A stretch of DNA of 23,246 nt from positions 1 to 23,246 of the forward strand of contig JAUNBY010000008.1 of the NCBI GenBank assembly GCA_030526935.1, written 5' to 3'. Shown piece after piece: positions 6,690 to 13,407 of this stretch. A program made the translations under genes and the position numbers. Source of the stretch: Clostridia bacterium. GTDB taxonomy: Bacteria > Bacillota > Clostridia > Christensenellales > Aristaeellaceae. How positions within the stretch are numbered: the first letter of the stretch is position 1; the number at the start of each line of letters is the position of its first letter. Below the pieces are notes generated by a model, which was not told where the DNA came from, searched no databases, and saw only the letters and a program-made list of their open reading frames with translations.

Positions 6690-7893
6690 AAACCTGAAAG
6701 CGGGACTATGGATGCTCCTCGAGAACATAGTCATGTCGGTAAGCAATATATTGCACAACCGTATGCGCTCGTTTTTGACAATATTGGGCATACTCATAGG
6801 CGTCACCGCCGTTATAGCTCTTATAACGACCATATCCGGCGTCGCGTCCTCGTTGTCCGATTCGTTTTCGTCGATGGGCGCGGGGTCGCTCACCGTGTCG
6901 ATAACCGGCAACGACCTCAAGAGCGGCCTTGGCGACGAAGACTTCGACACAATAACCGCCATCGAGGGCGTAGACGGCACAACGCCGTCGGTATCGCGCC
7001 GTTCGCGCGTTTCCAAGGGAAGCATATACGAGAGGAATATAACCATCACCGGCCAAAACGCCTACTATTTCCAGAGAACACCGGAGGTCGTCGCGAGGGG
7101 CAGGGCGCTGAACATACTCGATACCGACAATATGAATTTCGTATGCCTCATAAGCGAGGAAATGGTGGAGACATTCTTTTACGGCGTCGATCCCGTCGGC
7201 GAGATGATATATATAGATGGCATGGAGTTTCTTGTCGTTGGCATACTCTCAGAAGACGGGGATTCGAGCGTTTCCAGCATGATGTCGGGCGGCACGGATA
7301 TCATAATACCCTACAGCACCGCCCTTAAACTGGACAACACGACGGACGTTACGAGTTTCACCGTATATCTGACCGACGCGAACCTGCAAGAGCAGGTCGA
7401 AAGCTCGCTGGAGTCCGTTCTCGACGCCATGTTCAGCTACGAGGAGGACACCTATACCATCACCAACATGGATGCGCTTCAGGAGACCATGGACAGCATG
7501 ATGAGCATGATGTCGGGACTTCTTGGCGGCATCGCATCCATATCTCTGCTGGTCGGCGGCATCGGAATAATGAACATGATGCTGACCTCCGTAACCGAGC
7601 GCACGGGCGAAATAGGCATGAAAAAGGCGCTCGGCGCGCGCCCCGGACAGATACAGGCGCAATTCCTGATCGAGTCGTTCATACTCTCGGTCACGGGCGG
7701 TCTCATAGGCGTGATACTGGGAATCATACTGTCGATTTCGCTGTGTAATCTCATGGGTACGACATTCGTCATATCATACGGCGCAATCGCGCTGGGCGTC
7801 GGCTTCTCCGCCGGAGTCGGCATAGTGTTCGGCTGGACGCCCGCCAGAAAAGCCAGCAAACTAAACCCCATAGACGCGCTGAGAAGCGTATAG
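6682..7893 (+). CDS. MacB/FtsX-type ABC exporter permease
   Basis: A 403-residue permease with four membrane segments: one near the N-terminus (about 29-53) and three at the C-terminus (about 278-302, 327-355, 366-386). A large extracytoplasmic domain (about 54-275, MacB_PCD type) lies between them. The MacB hallmarks TERTGEIG (305-312) and PARKASKLNPIDALR (387-401) are clear. Proteins of this class act mechanically on substrates outside the membrane and export peptides, macrolides or lipids; the substrate here is unknown. A Met-rich run (MDSMMSMMSG, 270-279) sits just before the second membrane segment. The start lies inside the ATPase gene, so translation is coupled. With no TolC-like gene near, the Gram-positive YknXYZ-type arrangement is the closest known model. 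Confidence 0.95.
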   Translation: MLKNLKAGLWMLLENIVMSVSNILHNRMRSFLTILGILIGVTAVIALITTISGVASSLSDSFSSMGAGSLTVSITGNDLKSGLGDEDFDTITAIEGVDGTTPSVSRRSRVSKGSIYERNITITGQNAYYFQRTPEVVARGRALNILDTDNMNFVCLISEEMVETFFYGVDPVGEMIYIDGMEFLVVGILSEDGDSSVSSMMSGGTDIIIPYSTALKLDNTTDVTSFTVYLTDANLQEQVESSLESVLDAMFSYEEDTYTITNMDALQETMDSMMSMMSGLLGGIASISLLVGGIGIMNMMLTSVTERTGEIGMKKALGARPGQIQAQFLIESFILSVTGGLIGVILGIILSISLCNLMGTTFVISYGAIALGVGFSAGVGIVFGWTPARKASKLNPIDALRSV

Positions 7894-7924
7894 ACGATAC
7901 AGTCCACGCGTAACTGGTTAATCA

Positions 7925-7941
7925 TGAAGGCAAAGCCTTCA
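7925..7941 (+). other. Short hairpin between permease and second adaptor gene
   Basis: TGAAGGC (7925-7931), loop AAA, GCCTTCA (7935-7941) form a perfect 7-bp stem followed by an A-rich run and the AGGAGGAAG ribosome site of the next gene. There is no T tract, so it is not an intrinsic terminator. It could protect or process the mRNA between the pump genes and the secreted accessory genes. Confidence 0.4.
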
Positions 7942-7960
7942 AAAAATAGGAGGAAGAAAA

Positions 7961-9193
7961 ATGAAATCTTTAAGGCTGCTCACACTAGTACTCGCGGCGC
8001 TGCTCGCGCTCAACGGCTTTGCCTTTGCGCAGACGAACATCGACTTTGACGGAACCGTCGTGGGATACGACGAAACGCTCGTCACCGCTCCCATTGGCGG
8101 CAAGGCGCTTCTCGTGCCTCCCAGAGCGGGAGACAGGATTTCTGCGGGAGACGAGATAATCAAGCTCATGACCGAAAAGGTCTACGCCAGCGAAGACGGC
8201 GTCATCACCGGCATGTTCGCCGCCGTAGGAGATAGCGTTACCGCCGTCGAAACCCGCTACGGAGCGGTTATGTACATAGAACCCACCAGCAAGTACACCA
8301 TCGACGCCACGACCGACAGGGCGTATGATTCCGCCTCGACGAAGTACATACACGTAGGCGAAGTCGTATACTTAGCATGCACCTCCGACGCGGAGCACAC
8401 CGGAGTGGGTCTCGTCACCGCGGTAAGCGGAACGTCGTATACAGTCGAGGTAACTAGCGGCAGCTTCTATATGGGTGAAACCGTAAACATCTATCGCGCG
8501 TCAAATTATCGCGCGTCGTCGAGACTCGGCAGGGGAGACGTAGCCAGGATAAGCAATGTCTCCGTGACCGGAACCGGCTCCATTGTCAACCTCTACGTCA
8601 ATAACGGCGACGAGGTAAAGCGCGGCGATCTGCTCTTTGAAACCCTCACCGGCGAATACGACGCCTACTACTGCACCGGCGACACCATCTACAGCCCCGT
8701 CTCGGGCATAATCTCCGAGGTAAACGTAGCTCAGGGCGACGACGTGACCAAGGATCAGATAGTGGCCAAGATAATCCCCGATTATTCGATGCAGATAGAG
8801 TTCACCGTCAACGAAGCCGACCTGTCCGACGTGATGGAGGGCGACGAGGTTTCCATAAGCTTTAACTGGAGCGAAGACCTCGACGAGGTCATAACCTACA
8901 CCGGAACAATATCGTCCATATCCCACGTATCCGTCGAAAGCGAGGATTCGACCGACGCTTCCTACACCGCCTACGTAGACTTCACCCCCGGCGACGAGGT
9001 GCGCCTTGGAATGACGGTTCTGGTATCGATGCAGAGAGCCGTCGAAGCGGACGACGCGGAGGATATGGAGGAAGACGAGGAAGACGCGAGCGACTTTGAG
9101 CTTCCCGCCATCGAAGGCGAGGAAGGCGCCGAGCCTGATTTCGGTGAAATGCCTGATTTCGCGGGCGCGCCGGAATTTGATGCCGCGCAGTAA
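7961..9193 (+). CDS. Secreted HlyD/MacA-like adaptor paralogue with acidic tail
   Basis: A 410-residue exported protein. Residues 1-23 form a signal peptide ending at AFA-Q; there is no other membrane segment and no lipobox. Two barrel-sandwich units are visible: one at about 30-110 (APIGGKALLVPPRAGDRIS, then TEKVYASEDG and a conserved IEPTSKYT at 106-113), and one at about 205-275 (VNNGDEVKRGD and SPVSGIISEVNVAQGDDV). A C-terminal barrel follows to about 357. The last 50 residues are strongly acidic (EDMEEDEEDASDFE at 367-380). It is clearly related to the adaptor gene at 10350, which shares TEKVY, TAVxxRYG, IEPTxKYT and SPVSGI. A tripartite-pump adaptor would normally be membrane- or lipid-anchored, so this may be a diffusible or wall-retained partner of the pump. 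Confidence 0.8.
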   Translation: MKSLRLLTLVLAALLALNGFAFAQTNIDFDGTVVGYDETLVTAPIGGKALLVPPRAGDRISAGDEIIKLMTEKVYASEDGVITGMFAAVGDSVTAVETRYGAVMYIEPTSKYTIDATTDRAYDSASTKYIHVGEVVYLACTSDAEHTGVGLVTAVSGTSYTVEVTSGSFYMGETVNIYRASNYRASSRLGRGDVARISNVSVTGTGSIVNLYVNNGDEVKRGDLLFETLTGEYDAYYCTGDTIYSPVSGIISEVNVAQGDDVTKDQIVAKIIPDYSMQIEFTVNEADLSDVMEGDEVSISFNWSEDLDEVITYTGTISSISHVSVESEDSTDASYTAYVDFTPGDEVRLGMTVLVSMQRAVEADDAEDMEEDEEDASDFELPAIEGEEGAEPDFGEMPDFAGAPEFDAAQ

Positions 9194-9233
9194 CAGGCAC
9201 ATCGCAAGGCAATAAATTTGGAGATAATGTAGT

Positions 9234-10346
9234 ATGAAAAGATCACTGTTAGCGGCTTTGGCCGTATGCGCGGCGCTGATCATCCCGGCTTTTATGCCGT
9301 CGGTAAACGTTTTCGCGCGCGCCGACAGTGTAACTGTCGTCCAGGGTGAATCGCGCTACGCCAAGAAAAAGATTAACCTGTTCAAGAAGAAAAGCACGTC
9401 TTCGGCTAAGCTTTGTTCCATACCAAAGGGCGACGAGATGACGCTCGTTTCGACGAGCGGCAATTGGGCCGAGGTGATATACGAGTCCTCGAGCGGGGAC
9501 GTATATCAGGGCTATGTCAAAAAGGCCAATATAAGCAAGGAACCCGTGTCGGGGACGGCTACGCCAACCCCGACACCCACCCCGACGCCTACACCCACGC
9601 CAACCCCTACGCCTGAACCTGCCGAAACCGACGACCCTGAACAAAGCCCCGAGGTAACGCCAACGCCTACGCCCGGCGGATTCCCCGGCGGCGGAGGCTC
9701 GCGTCCCAGCGGAAGCGGTGGTTCGGGAGGGTCGTCGTCGTCGGAGCAGTCGATAACCGATTTGTTGGGCATAACTCCCGGAAAAGCGCTCACCAGCGAC
9801 CATAGCAGGGGCAGCTATTCGGCTTTATCTTACGGAGCGGTGAAGCTCAATGCCCCGTCGGAGGCGGTCACTGAATTGTCGCTCGATTCGACGGTTCTGG
9901 ATTTTAAGCTGACGAACGGGGGATATGAGGGCAGCTTTACGGTCTCGCTCATAGGAAGCGACGATGAGACGAGTCTGGCTGTGGAACCTGTGGAGTATAC
10001 CGGAAATTCAGTATGGCATATAGGCGGAAGCGCTTTAGTCACGCTCAATTTAAGCGGCGTCGATTCGATTTTGATAGACCTCGACGAGAACTACGCCGCG
10101 CATATACTGACGAAGGACCTCTTCTCGGGAGTGGCTTACGACGCCGCGCGCGCCTCGGGAACGCCCGTATCGGCGATAGGTCTTGAAATCGAGGTGGGCG
10201 AAGATTATTGTTACGCCTACGCCGTGACGGGCAATGAAAGGCGAAGGCTCGCCGATTACGACGACAAGGTGTTTTACGCGAAGGGACTGACCATCGATTT
10301 AAAACAGTCGCTGGCGGATACCTTACTAATTGACGCGGAGGAATAG
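9234..10346 (+). CDS. Secreted SH3-domain protein with Thr-Pro linker and unassigned C-terminal domain
   Basis: A 370-residue exported protein of unknown function. The signal peptide is about 1-30 (ends VFARA-D). A bacterial SH3-like domain spans about 34-101 (INLFKKKSTSSAKLCSIPKGDEMTLVS, typically cell wall- or peptide-binding; here in short motifs NLFKKKS, LCSIPKGDEM, GNWAEV, GYVKK). Nine Thr-Pro pairs (110-127) lead into an acidic stretch, a second TP run (142-147) and a Gly/Ser-rich segment (148-170). The C-terminal domain (about 172-370) matches nothing I recognise and lacks obvious catalytic motifs. It lies between the two secreted adaptor paralogues, three bases before the second, so it is very likely part of the same system, perhaps linking it to the wall. 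Confidence 0.75.
   Translation: MKRSLLAALAVCAALIIPAFMPSVNVFARADSVTVVQGESRYAKKKINLFKKKSTSSAKLCSIPKGDEMTLVSTSGNWAEVIYESSSGDVYQGYVKKANISKEPVSGTATPTPTPTPTPTPTPTPTPEPAETDDPEQSPEVTPTPTPGGFPGGGGSRPSGSGGSGGSSSSEQSITDLLGITPGKALTSDHSRGSYSALSYGAVKLNAPSEAVTELSLDSTVLDFKLTNGGYEGSFTVSLIGSDDETSLAVEPVEYTGNSVWHIGGSALVTLNLSGVDSILIDLDENYAAHILTKDLFSGVAYDAARASGTPVSAIGLEIEVGEDYCYAYAVTGNERRRLADYDDKVFYAKGLTIDLKQSLADTLLIDAEE
9561..9614 (+). repeat. Thr-Pro codon repeat (ACN CCN, nine units)
   Basis: Nine six-base units encode the Thr-Pro linker of the SH3 protein. Third codon positions vary (ACG/ACC/ACA with CCA/CCC/CCG/CCT), so the repeat is degenerate at DNA level. Gain or loss of units would keep the frame and change linker length only. 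A shorter copy lies at about 9660-9675. Confidence 0.75.
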
Positions 10347-10349
10347 CGG

Positions 10350-11468
10350 ATGAAAAGACTTGCGACGGCGGTAATGGCCGCGATAATGGCGATACTGAGC
10401 GCAACGGCGTTTGCCTCTCACGGCTCTTTATCCTATACGGGCGCTATAGAGGCCCAAAATGAAATCGCTTTGAGCGCGCCGTTTTCCGGGCGGGTTGACG
10501 CCGTCAACTTCAAGGTGGGCGACGTGGTGAACGCCGGGGACGTCGTAGCCGTGATGAGAACCGAAAAGGTCTATTCGCCCATAAGCGGCACGGTCGAGGC
10601 GATATTCGCCGACGTGGGCTACGACGCCACTGCCGTAAGCAGTCGCTACGGCGGAGTGTTGTTCATAGAGCCTACGAATAAATACACCCTTTATGTCGAC
10701 GACAAATACGCCTATGAAAGCGTAAGCGCCATGTACGCGCATTTGGGAGATACGGTATACCTGAAATGCGTCACCGACGGCTCTCACGTAGGTACCGGCA
10801 GGATCACCGCCATTGACGATGACGGCGTATATACCGTCGAGACCACCGCCGGCGAGTTTTATCCCGGCGAGGCGGTCAGGGTATATAACAGGGAAAGAAA
10901 GTACGATGTTGACAGAATCGGCAGGGGCACTATAATTGTATCAACCCCCGAGACCGTATCCGCCGAAGGGTATATAGTAAATAGATTCGTCGAAGTGGGA
11001 GACACCGTTGAAAAGGGACAGCTTATAATGGAGACGGTGACTGATCTTCCGAGCTATGAGGAATATACGGGAACGGAAATCATCTCGCCCGTAAGCGGCA
11101 TAGTGACCCAGGTTCTGGTGAGCGAAGCCGACAGCGTATCATCGCAGGGCGTGGTCGCGTATATATGCCCCATGGAGGACATGGGCGTTGAAATAGAGCT
11201 TACGGAGGAGGAACTTGCCGAGGTAGGCGTGGGAACGCAATTGGAGCTTGTATTTGAGCAGGTACCCGGTGAACTGCGCCTGACGGGAGAGATTACGGGA
11301 ATATCGTATATTCCGCAGAGCATATTGGAATCGAGCACCTCAAGTCAAAGCGCGGACGCCGCGGAGGCGGAAACGGACGATACCGTATACTATAAAGCCT
11401 ATGTGGACTTCCCTGCGACCGACGGATTGCGCCTTGGAATGACGGCGACGGTTTACAGGATCAATTAA
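10350..11468 (+). CDS. Second secreted HlyD/MacA-like adaptor paralogue
   Basis: A 372-residue exported protein with a signal peptide of about 22 residues (ATAFA-S) and no further membrane segment. As in the paralogue at 7961, two barrel-sandwich units are seen: the first with APFSGRVDAVNFKVGDVVNAGD and TEKVYSPISG (quoted in part: GRVDAVNFKVGD, TEKVYSPISG) and IEPTNKYT, the second with VEVGDTVEKGQ and SPVSGIVTQVLV. A C-terminal barrel ends in GLRLGMTATVY, matching EVRLGMTVLV of the paralogue. It lacks the acidic tail. GGAGGA (10337-10342) overlaps the end of the SH3 gene, and the three-base gap implies coupled translation. It is the last gene of the exporter operon. Tandem duplication with the SH3 gene inserted between the copies is the simplest history. 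Confidence 0.8.
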   Translation: MKRLATAVMAAIMAILSATAFASHGSLSYTGAIEAQNEIALSAPFSGRVDAVNFKVGDVVNAGDVVAVMRTEKVYSPISGTVEAIFADVGYDATAVSSRYGGVLFIEPTNKYTLYVDDKYAYESVSAMYAHLGDTVYLKCVTDGSHVGTGRITAIDDDGVYTVETTAGEFYPGEAVRVYNRERKYDVDRIGRGTIIVSTPETVSAEGYIVNRFVEVGDTVEKGQLIMETVTDLPSYEEYTGTEIISPVSGIVTQVLVSEADSVSSQGVVAYICPMEDMGVEIELTEEELAEVGVGTQLELVFEQVPGELRLTGEITGISYIPQSILESSTSSQSADAAEAETDDTVYYKAYVDFPATDGLRLGMTATVYRIN

Positions 11469-11498
11469 CTGACAAATGACATTTGAGGCTGATATTCA

Positions 11499-11529
11499 GG
11501 GGGGCGAACCACGTACGGGTTCGCCCCTT
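11499..11529 (+). terminator. GC-rich hairpin ending the exporter operon
   Basis: GGGGCGAACC (11501-11510) pairs perfectly with GGTTCGCCCC (11518-11527) around a 7-base loop; two further G-T pairs can extend it. Only two or three T residues follow, so the T tract is poor. The position, 30 bases after the last exporter gene, and the strength of the stem support a terminator, possibly bidirectional. Similar GGGGCGA-type hairpins often occur as dispersed intergenic repeats in gut Clostridia, so a repeat origin is also possible. Confidence 0.6.
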
Positions 11530-11652
11530 CGATGCATTAATGCCGGGGGACACTATTGATCGCGCCCAAAGACCGCTATGCGGATAATGCCGCAAATCCC
11601 CATATCGCAATGTCACAATGGAAGCTGCGCGTACAAAGCAACGGCAAGTTGC

Positions 11653-11681
11653 TTGCCGAAACCGCGCCGTTGTATTATAAT
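11653..11681 (+). promoter_or_regulatory. Promoter of the XRE/zinc-ribbon regulator
   Basis: TTGCCG (11653-11658) and a perfect TATAAT (11676-11681) are separated by 17 bases. Transcription would start near 11688, 27 bases before the GTG at 11715. This placement excludes the longer reading frame that begins upstream of the promoter. Confidence 0.65.
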
Positions 11682-11714
11682 GGAACCATACAATCCTGCG
11701 AGGAGGGAATAGTT

Positions 11715-12158
11715 GTGGAAACCAGAGAAATACTCAAAAACCTGCGCGAGAAAAAGCATCTTACGCAAGATCAACTAGCCAAGCGCGTGATGGTCACGCG
11801 GCAGGCGGTCAGTCGATGGGAAATCGGCGAGACGCAGCCGAATACAGATACGCTGAAATTGCTGTCTCAAGAATTTGACGTATCAATCAATACCCTGCTT
11901 GGTTCTCCCAGGCAGTTGATTTGTCAGTGTTGCGGCATGCCATTGATAGAAGACAATTTGATCAGCCGCGAATCGGACGGCAGCTACAATGAGGATTATT
12001 GCAAGTGGTGCTATGCTGACGGCAGTTTTTCATACGAGTCGAAGGACTCTATGCTGGACTATCTCGTAAGCCATATGCCAAATCCCGATAATTTGTCGGA
12101 TGACGAACGCCGCGTTCAATTTGACTCGTATCTTACGCAGCTAAAACACTGGAGATAG
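11715..12158 (+). CDS. XRE-family regulator with C-terminal zinc-ribbon domain
   Basis: A 147-residue protein. Residues 1-62 form an XRE-type HTH (REILKNLREKKHLTQDQLAK in part: LTQDQLAKRVMVTRQAVSRW, with WEIGETQPNTDTL after the recognition helix). Residues 68-121 match the putative zinc-ribbon domain seen in many Firmicutes proteins: CQCCGMPL with Cys70, Cys72 and Cys73, then YCKWCYADGSF with Cys96 and Cys99, and a SHMPNP end. The start is GTG 11715, chosen because AGGAGGG (11701-11707) lies seven bases before it and the promoter overlaps any longer reading. It stands alone between the exporter operon and a convergent gene. It may sense metal, oxidants or a small molecule through the ribbon, which is inference. 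Confidence 0.85.
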   Translation: METREILKNLREKKHLTQDQLAKRVMVTRQAVSRWEIGETQPNTDTLKLLSQEFDVSINTLLGSPRQLICQCCGMPLIEDNLISRESDGSYNEDYCKWCYADGSFSYESKDSMLDYLVSHMPNPDNLSDDERRVQFDSYLTQLKHWR

Positions 12159-12321
12159 CATACCTGTTAAAAGGAGATTTGTCGACATAAGGCATCGCCG
12201 GTTCCGGGATGGATATACAAAAGTGCATTAAAACGCGATAAATCATCTAGCCGGATCCGGACGCTTCTGATAGCGTCAACGCGAGCAGGCATTGCGCGTG
12301 GGGTTATTGTCTGTTTCGCGA
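12159..12321. other. Intergenic spacer between convergent genes
   Basis: No gene is seen. It holds a perfect 10-bp palindrome CCGGATCCGG (12251-12260) directly followed by a 6-bp hairpin, GACGCT (12260-12265) with AGCGTC (12272-12277). No T tract follows on either strand, so a terminator role is possible but not shown. Confidence 0.4.
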
Positions 12322-13341
12322 TTATGCGCCATGTCCATAGTATTCGCGATACCATTTTACAAACATGCCAATGCCGTCGGCAATGCTGGTCGAAGGTTTA
12401 AAGCCGAAGTCGTTTATCAGGTCGTCGACGTCGGCGTAGGTCAGATAGACGTCCCCCGGTTGCATGGGCAGGTATTCTCTTTTGGCGGGCGCGTCGGTAA
12501 GCCCCTGCTCGATGAGGCAATTCTCGATGGTCAATACGAATTGCTCGAGGCTTACGGGGGAGTTGTTTCCGATATTGTAGACCTTCGCGAGGTCTTTTCC
12601 CGAGGGGGGATTCGCGAGCACATTGCAAACTCCCTTAACTATATCGTCGATATAGGTGAAGTCGCGCATCATATCGCCGTTATTGAAAAGCTTTATGGGC
12701 TTTCCCGCGACTATGCTCTCAGTGAACGAGAAATACGCCATATCCGGTCTGCCATAAGGCCCGTAAACTGTGAAAAATCTAAGCCCGGTCGTAGGTATCG
12801 CGTATAAATGGCTGTAGGTATAGGCCATAAGCTCGTTGCTCTTTTTTGTCGCCGCGTACAGCGATATTGGGTGGCTCACGTCGTCGGAGACGGAAAAGGG
12901 TATCTTTTGCTGATTGCCATAGACGCTCGACGACGACGCGTATACCAGATGCTCGACGGGATATGTCCGGCATGCTTCGAGAACGTTGAAAAAACCCGTT
13001 ACATTCGACTGTATGTACGCGTCGGGGTTCGTTATCGAATAGCGCACGCCGGCCTGTGCCGCGAGGTTGACAACGGCGTCGAATTTACCCCCGGCAAATA
13101 TGTCGAAGACGGCCGCCTTGTCTGAAATGTCAGCTTCGACGAATCTGAAACCGTCAATCGGCTTTAAAATCGCCAATCTGTCGAGTTTCAGTTTCACGTC
13201 ATAGTAATCGTTGAGATTGTCGACGCCTGTGACGTTAAGCCCCAAATCCAAAAGGCGCTTTGACAGATGAAAGCCAATGAAACCCGCGGCTCCCGTCACA
13301 AGCACGTTTTTCCCCGGTTCGAGAGATCTGAAACTTGACAT
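12322..13341 (-). CDS. UDP-glucuronate 4-epimerase-like SDR sugar-nucleotide epimerase
   Basis: A 339-residue extended short-chain dehydrogenase. The NAD-binding motif GAAGFIG is at 17-23, the catalytic triad region is YASSSSVYG (134-142) and YAATK with Tyr162 and Lys166. RFFTVYGPYGRPDMA (188-202) is characteristic of UDP-glucuronate 4-epimerases (WbnF/LpsL/CapI type), which make UDP-galacturonate for capsule or wall polysaccharide. Length is normal. GGGAGG lies seven bases before the ATG. It follows the GH13 gene by 66 bases on the same strand and may be cotranscribed, though its job is different. A UDP-glucose 4-epimerase role is less likely from the GRPDMA motif. Confidence 0.85.
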   Translation of the reverse strand: MSSFRSLEPGKNVLVTGAAGFIGFHLSKRLLDLGLNVTGVDNLNDYYDVKLKLDRLAILKPIDGFRFVEADISDKAAVFDIFAGGKFDAVVNLAAQAGVRYSITNPDAYIQSNVTGFFNVLEACRTYPVEHLVYASSSSVYGNQQKIPFSVSDDVSHPISLYAATKKSNELMAYTYSHLYAIPTTGLRFFTVYGPYGRPDMAYFSFTESIVAGKPIKLFNNGDMMRDFTYIDDIVKGVCNVLANPPSGKDLAKVYNIGNNSPVSLEQFVLTIENCLIEQGLTDAPAKREYLPMQPGDVYLTYADVDDLINDFGFKPSTSIADGIGMFVKWYREYYGHGA

Positions 13342-13407
13342 AATAATACCTCCCTGTTCAACTGCTGCGATTGGTTTGCGAAACGACGCGCGCTAAATCA
13401 ATCCCGA

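Noticed and set aside
7925..7947. Hairpin as intrinsic terminator
   Set aside because: The stem is followed by A residues, not T, on the plus strand, and the T run precedes the stem on the minus strand.
8501..9283. A 260-codon minus-strand frame across the first secreted adaptor
   Set aside because: It is antisense to a well-supported gene with a signal peptide and ribosome site. Its V/Y/G/H-rich repeats mirror the adaptor codons.
9559..9675. CRISPR-like or satellite repeat suggested by the CCNAC periodicity
   Set aside because: The six-base units are degenerate and encode an in-frame Thr-Pro linker. There are no spacers and no cas genes.
12251..12277. Palindrome and hairpin as terminator of the epimerase or the zinc-ribbon regulator
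   Set aside because: No T tract follows on either strand and the stems are short, so it is only noted within the spacer entry.
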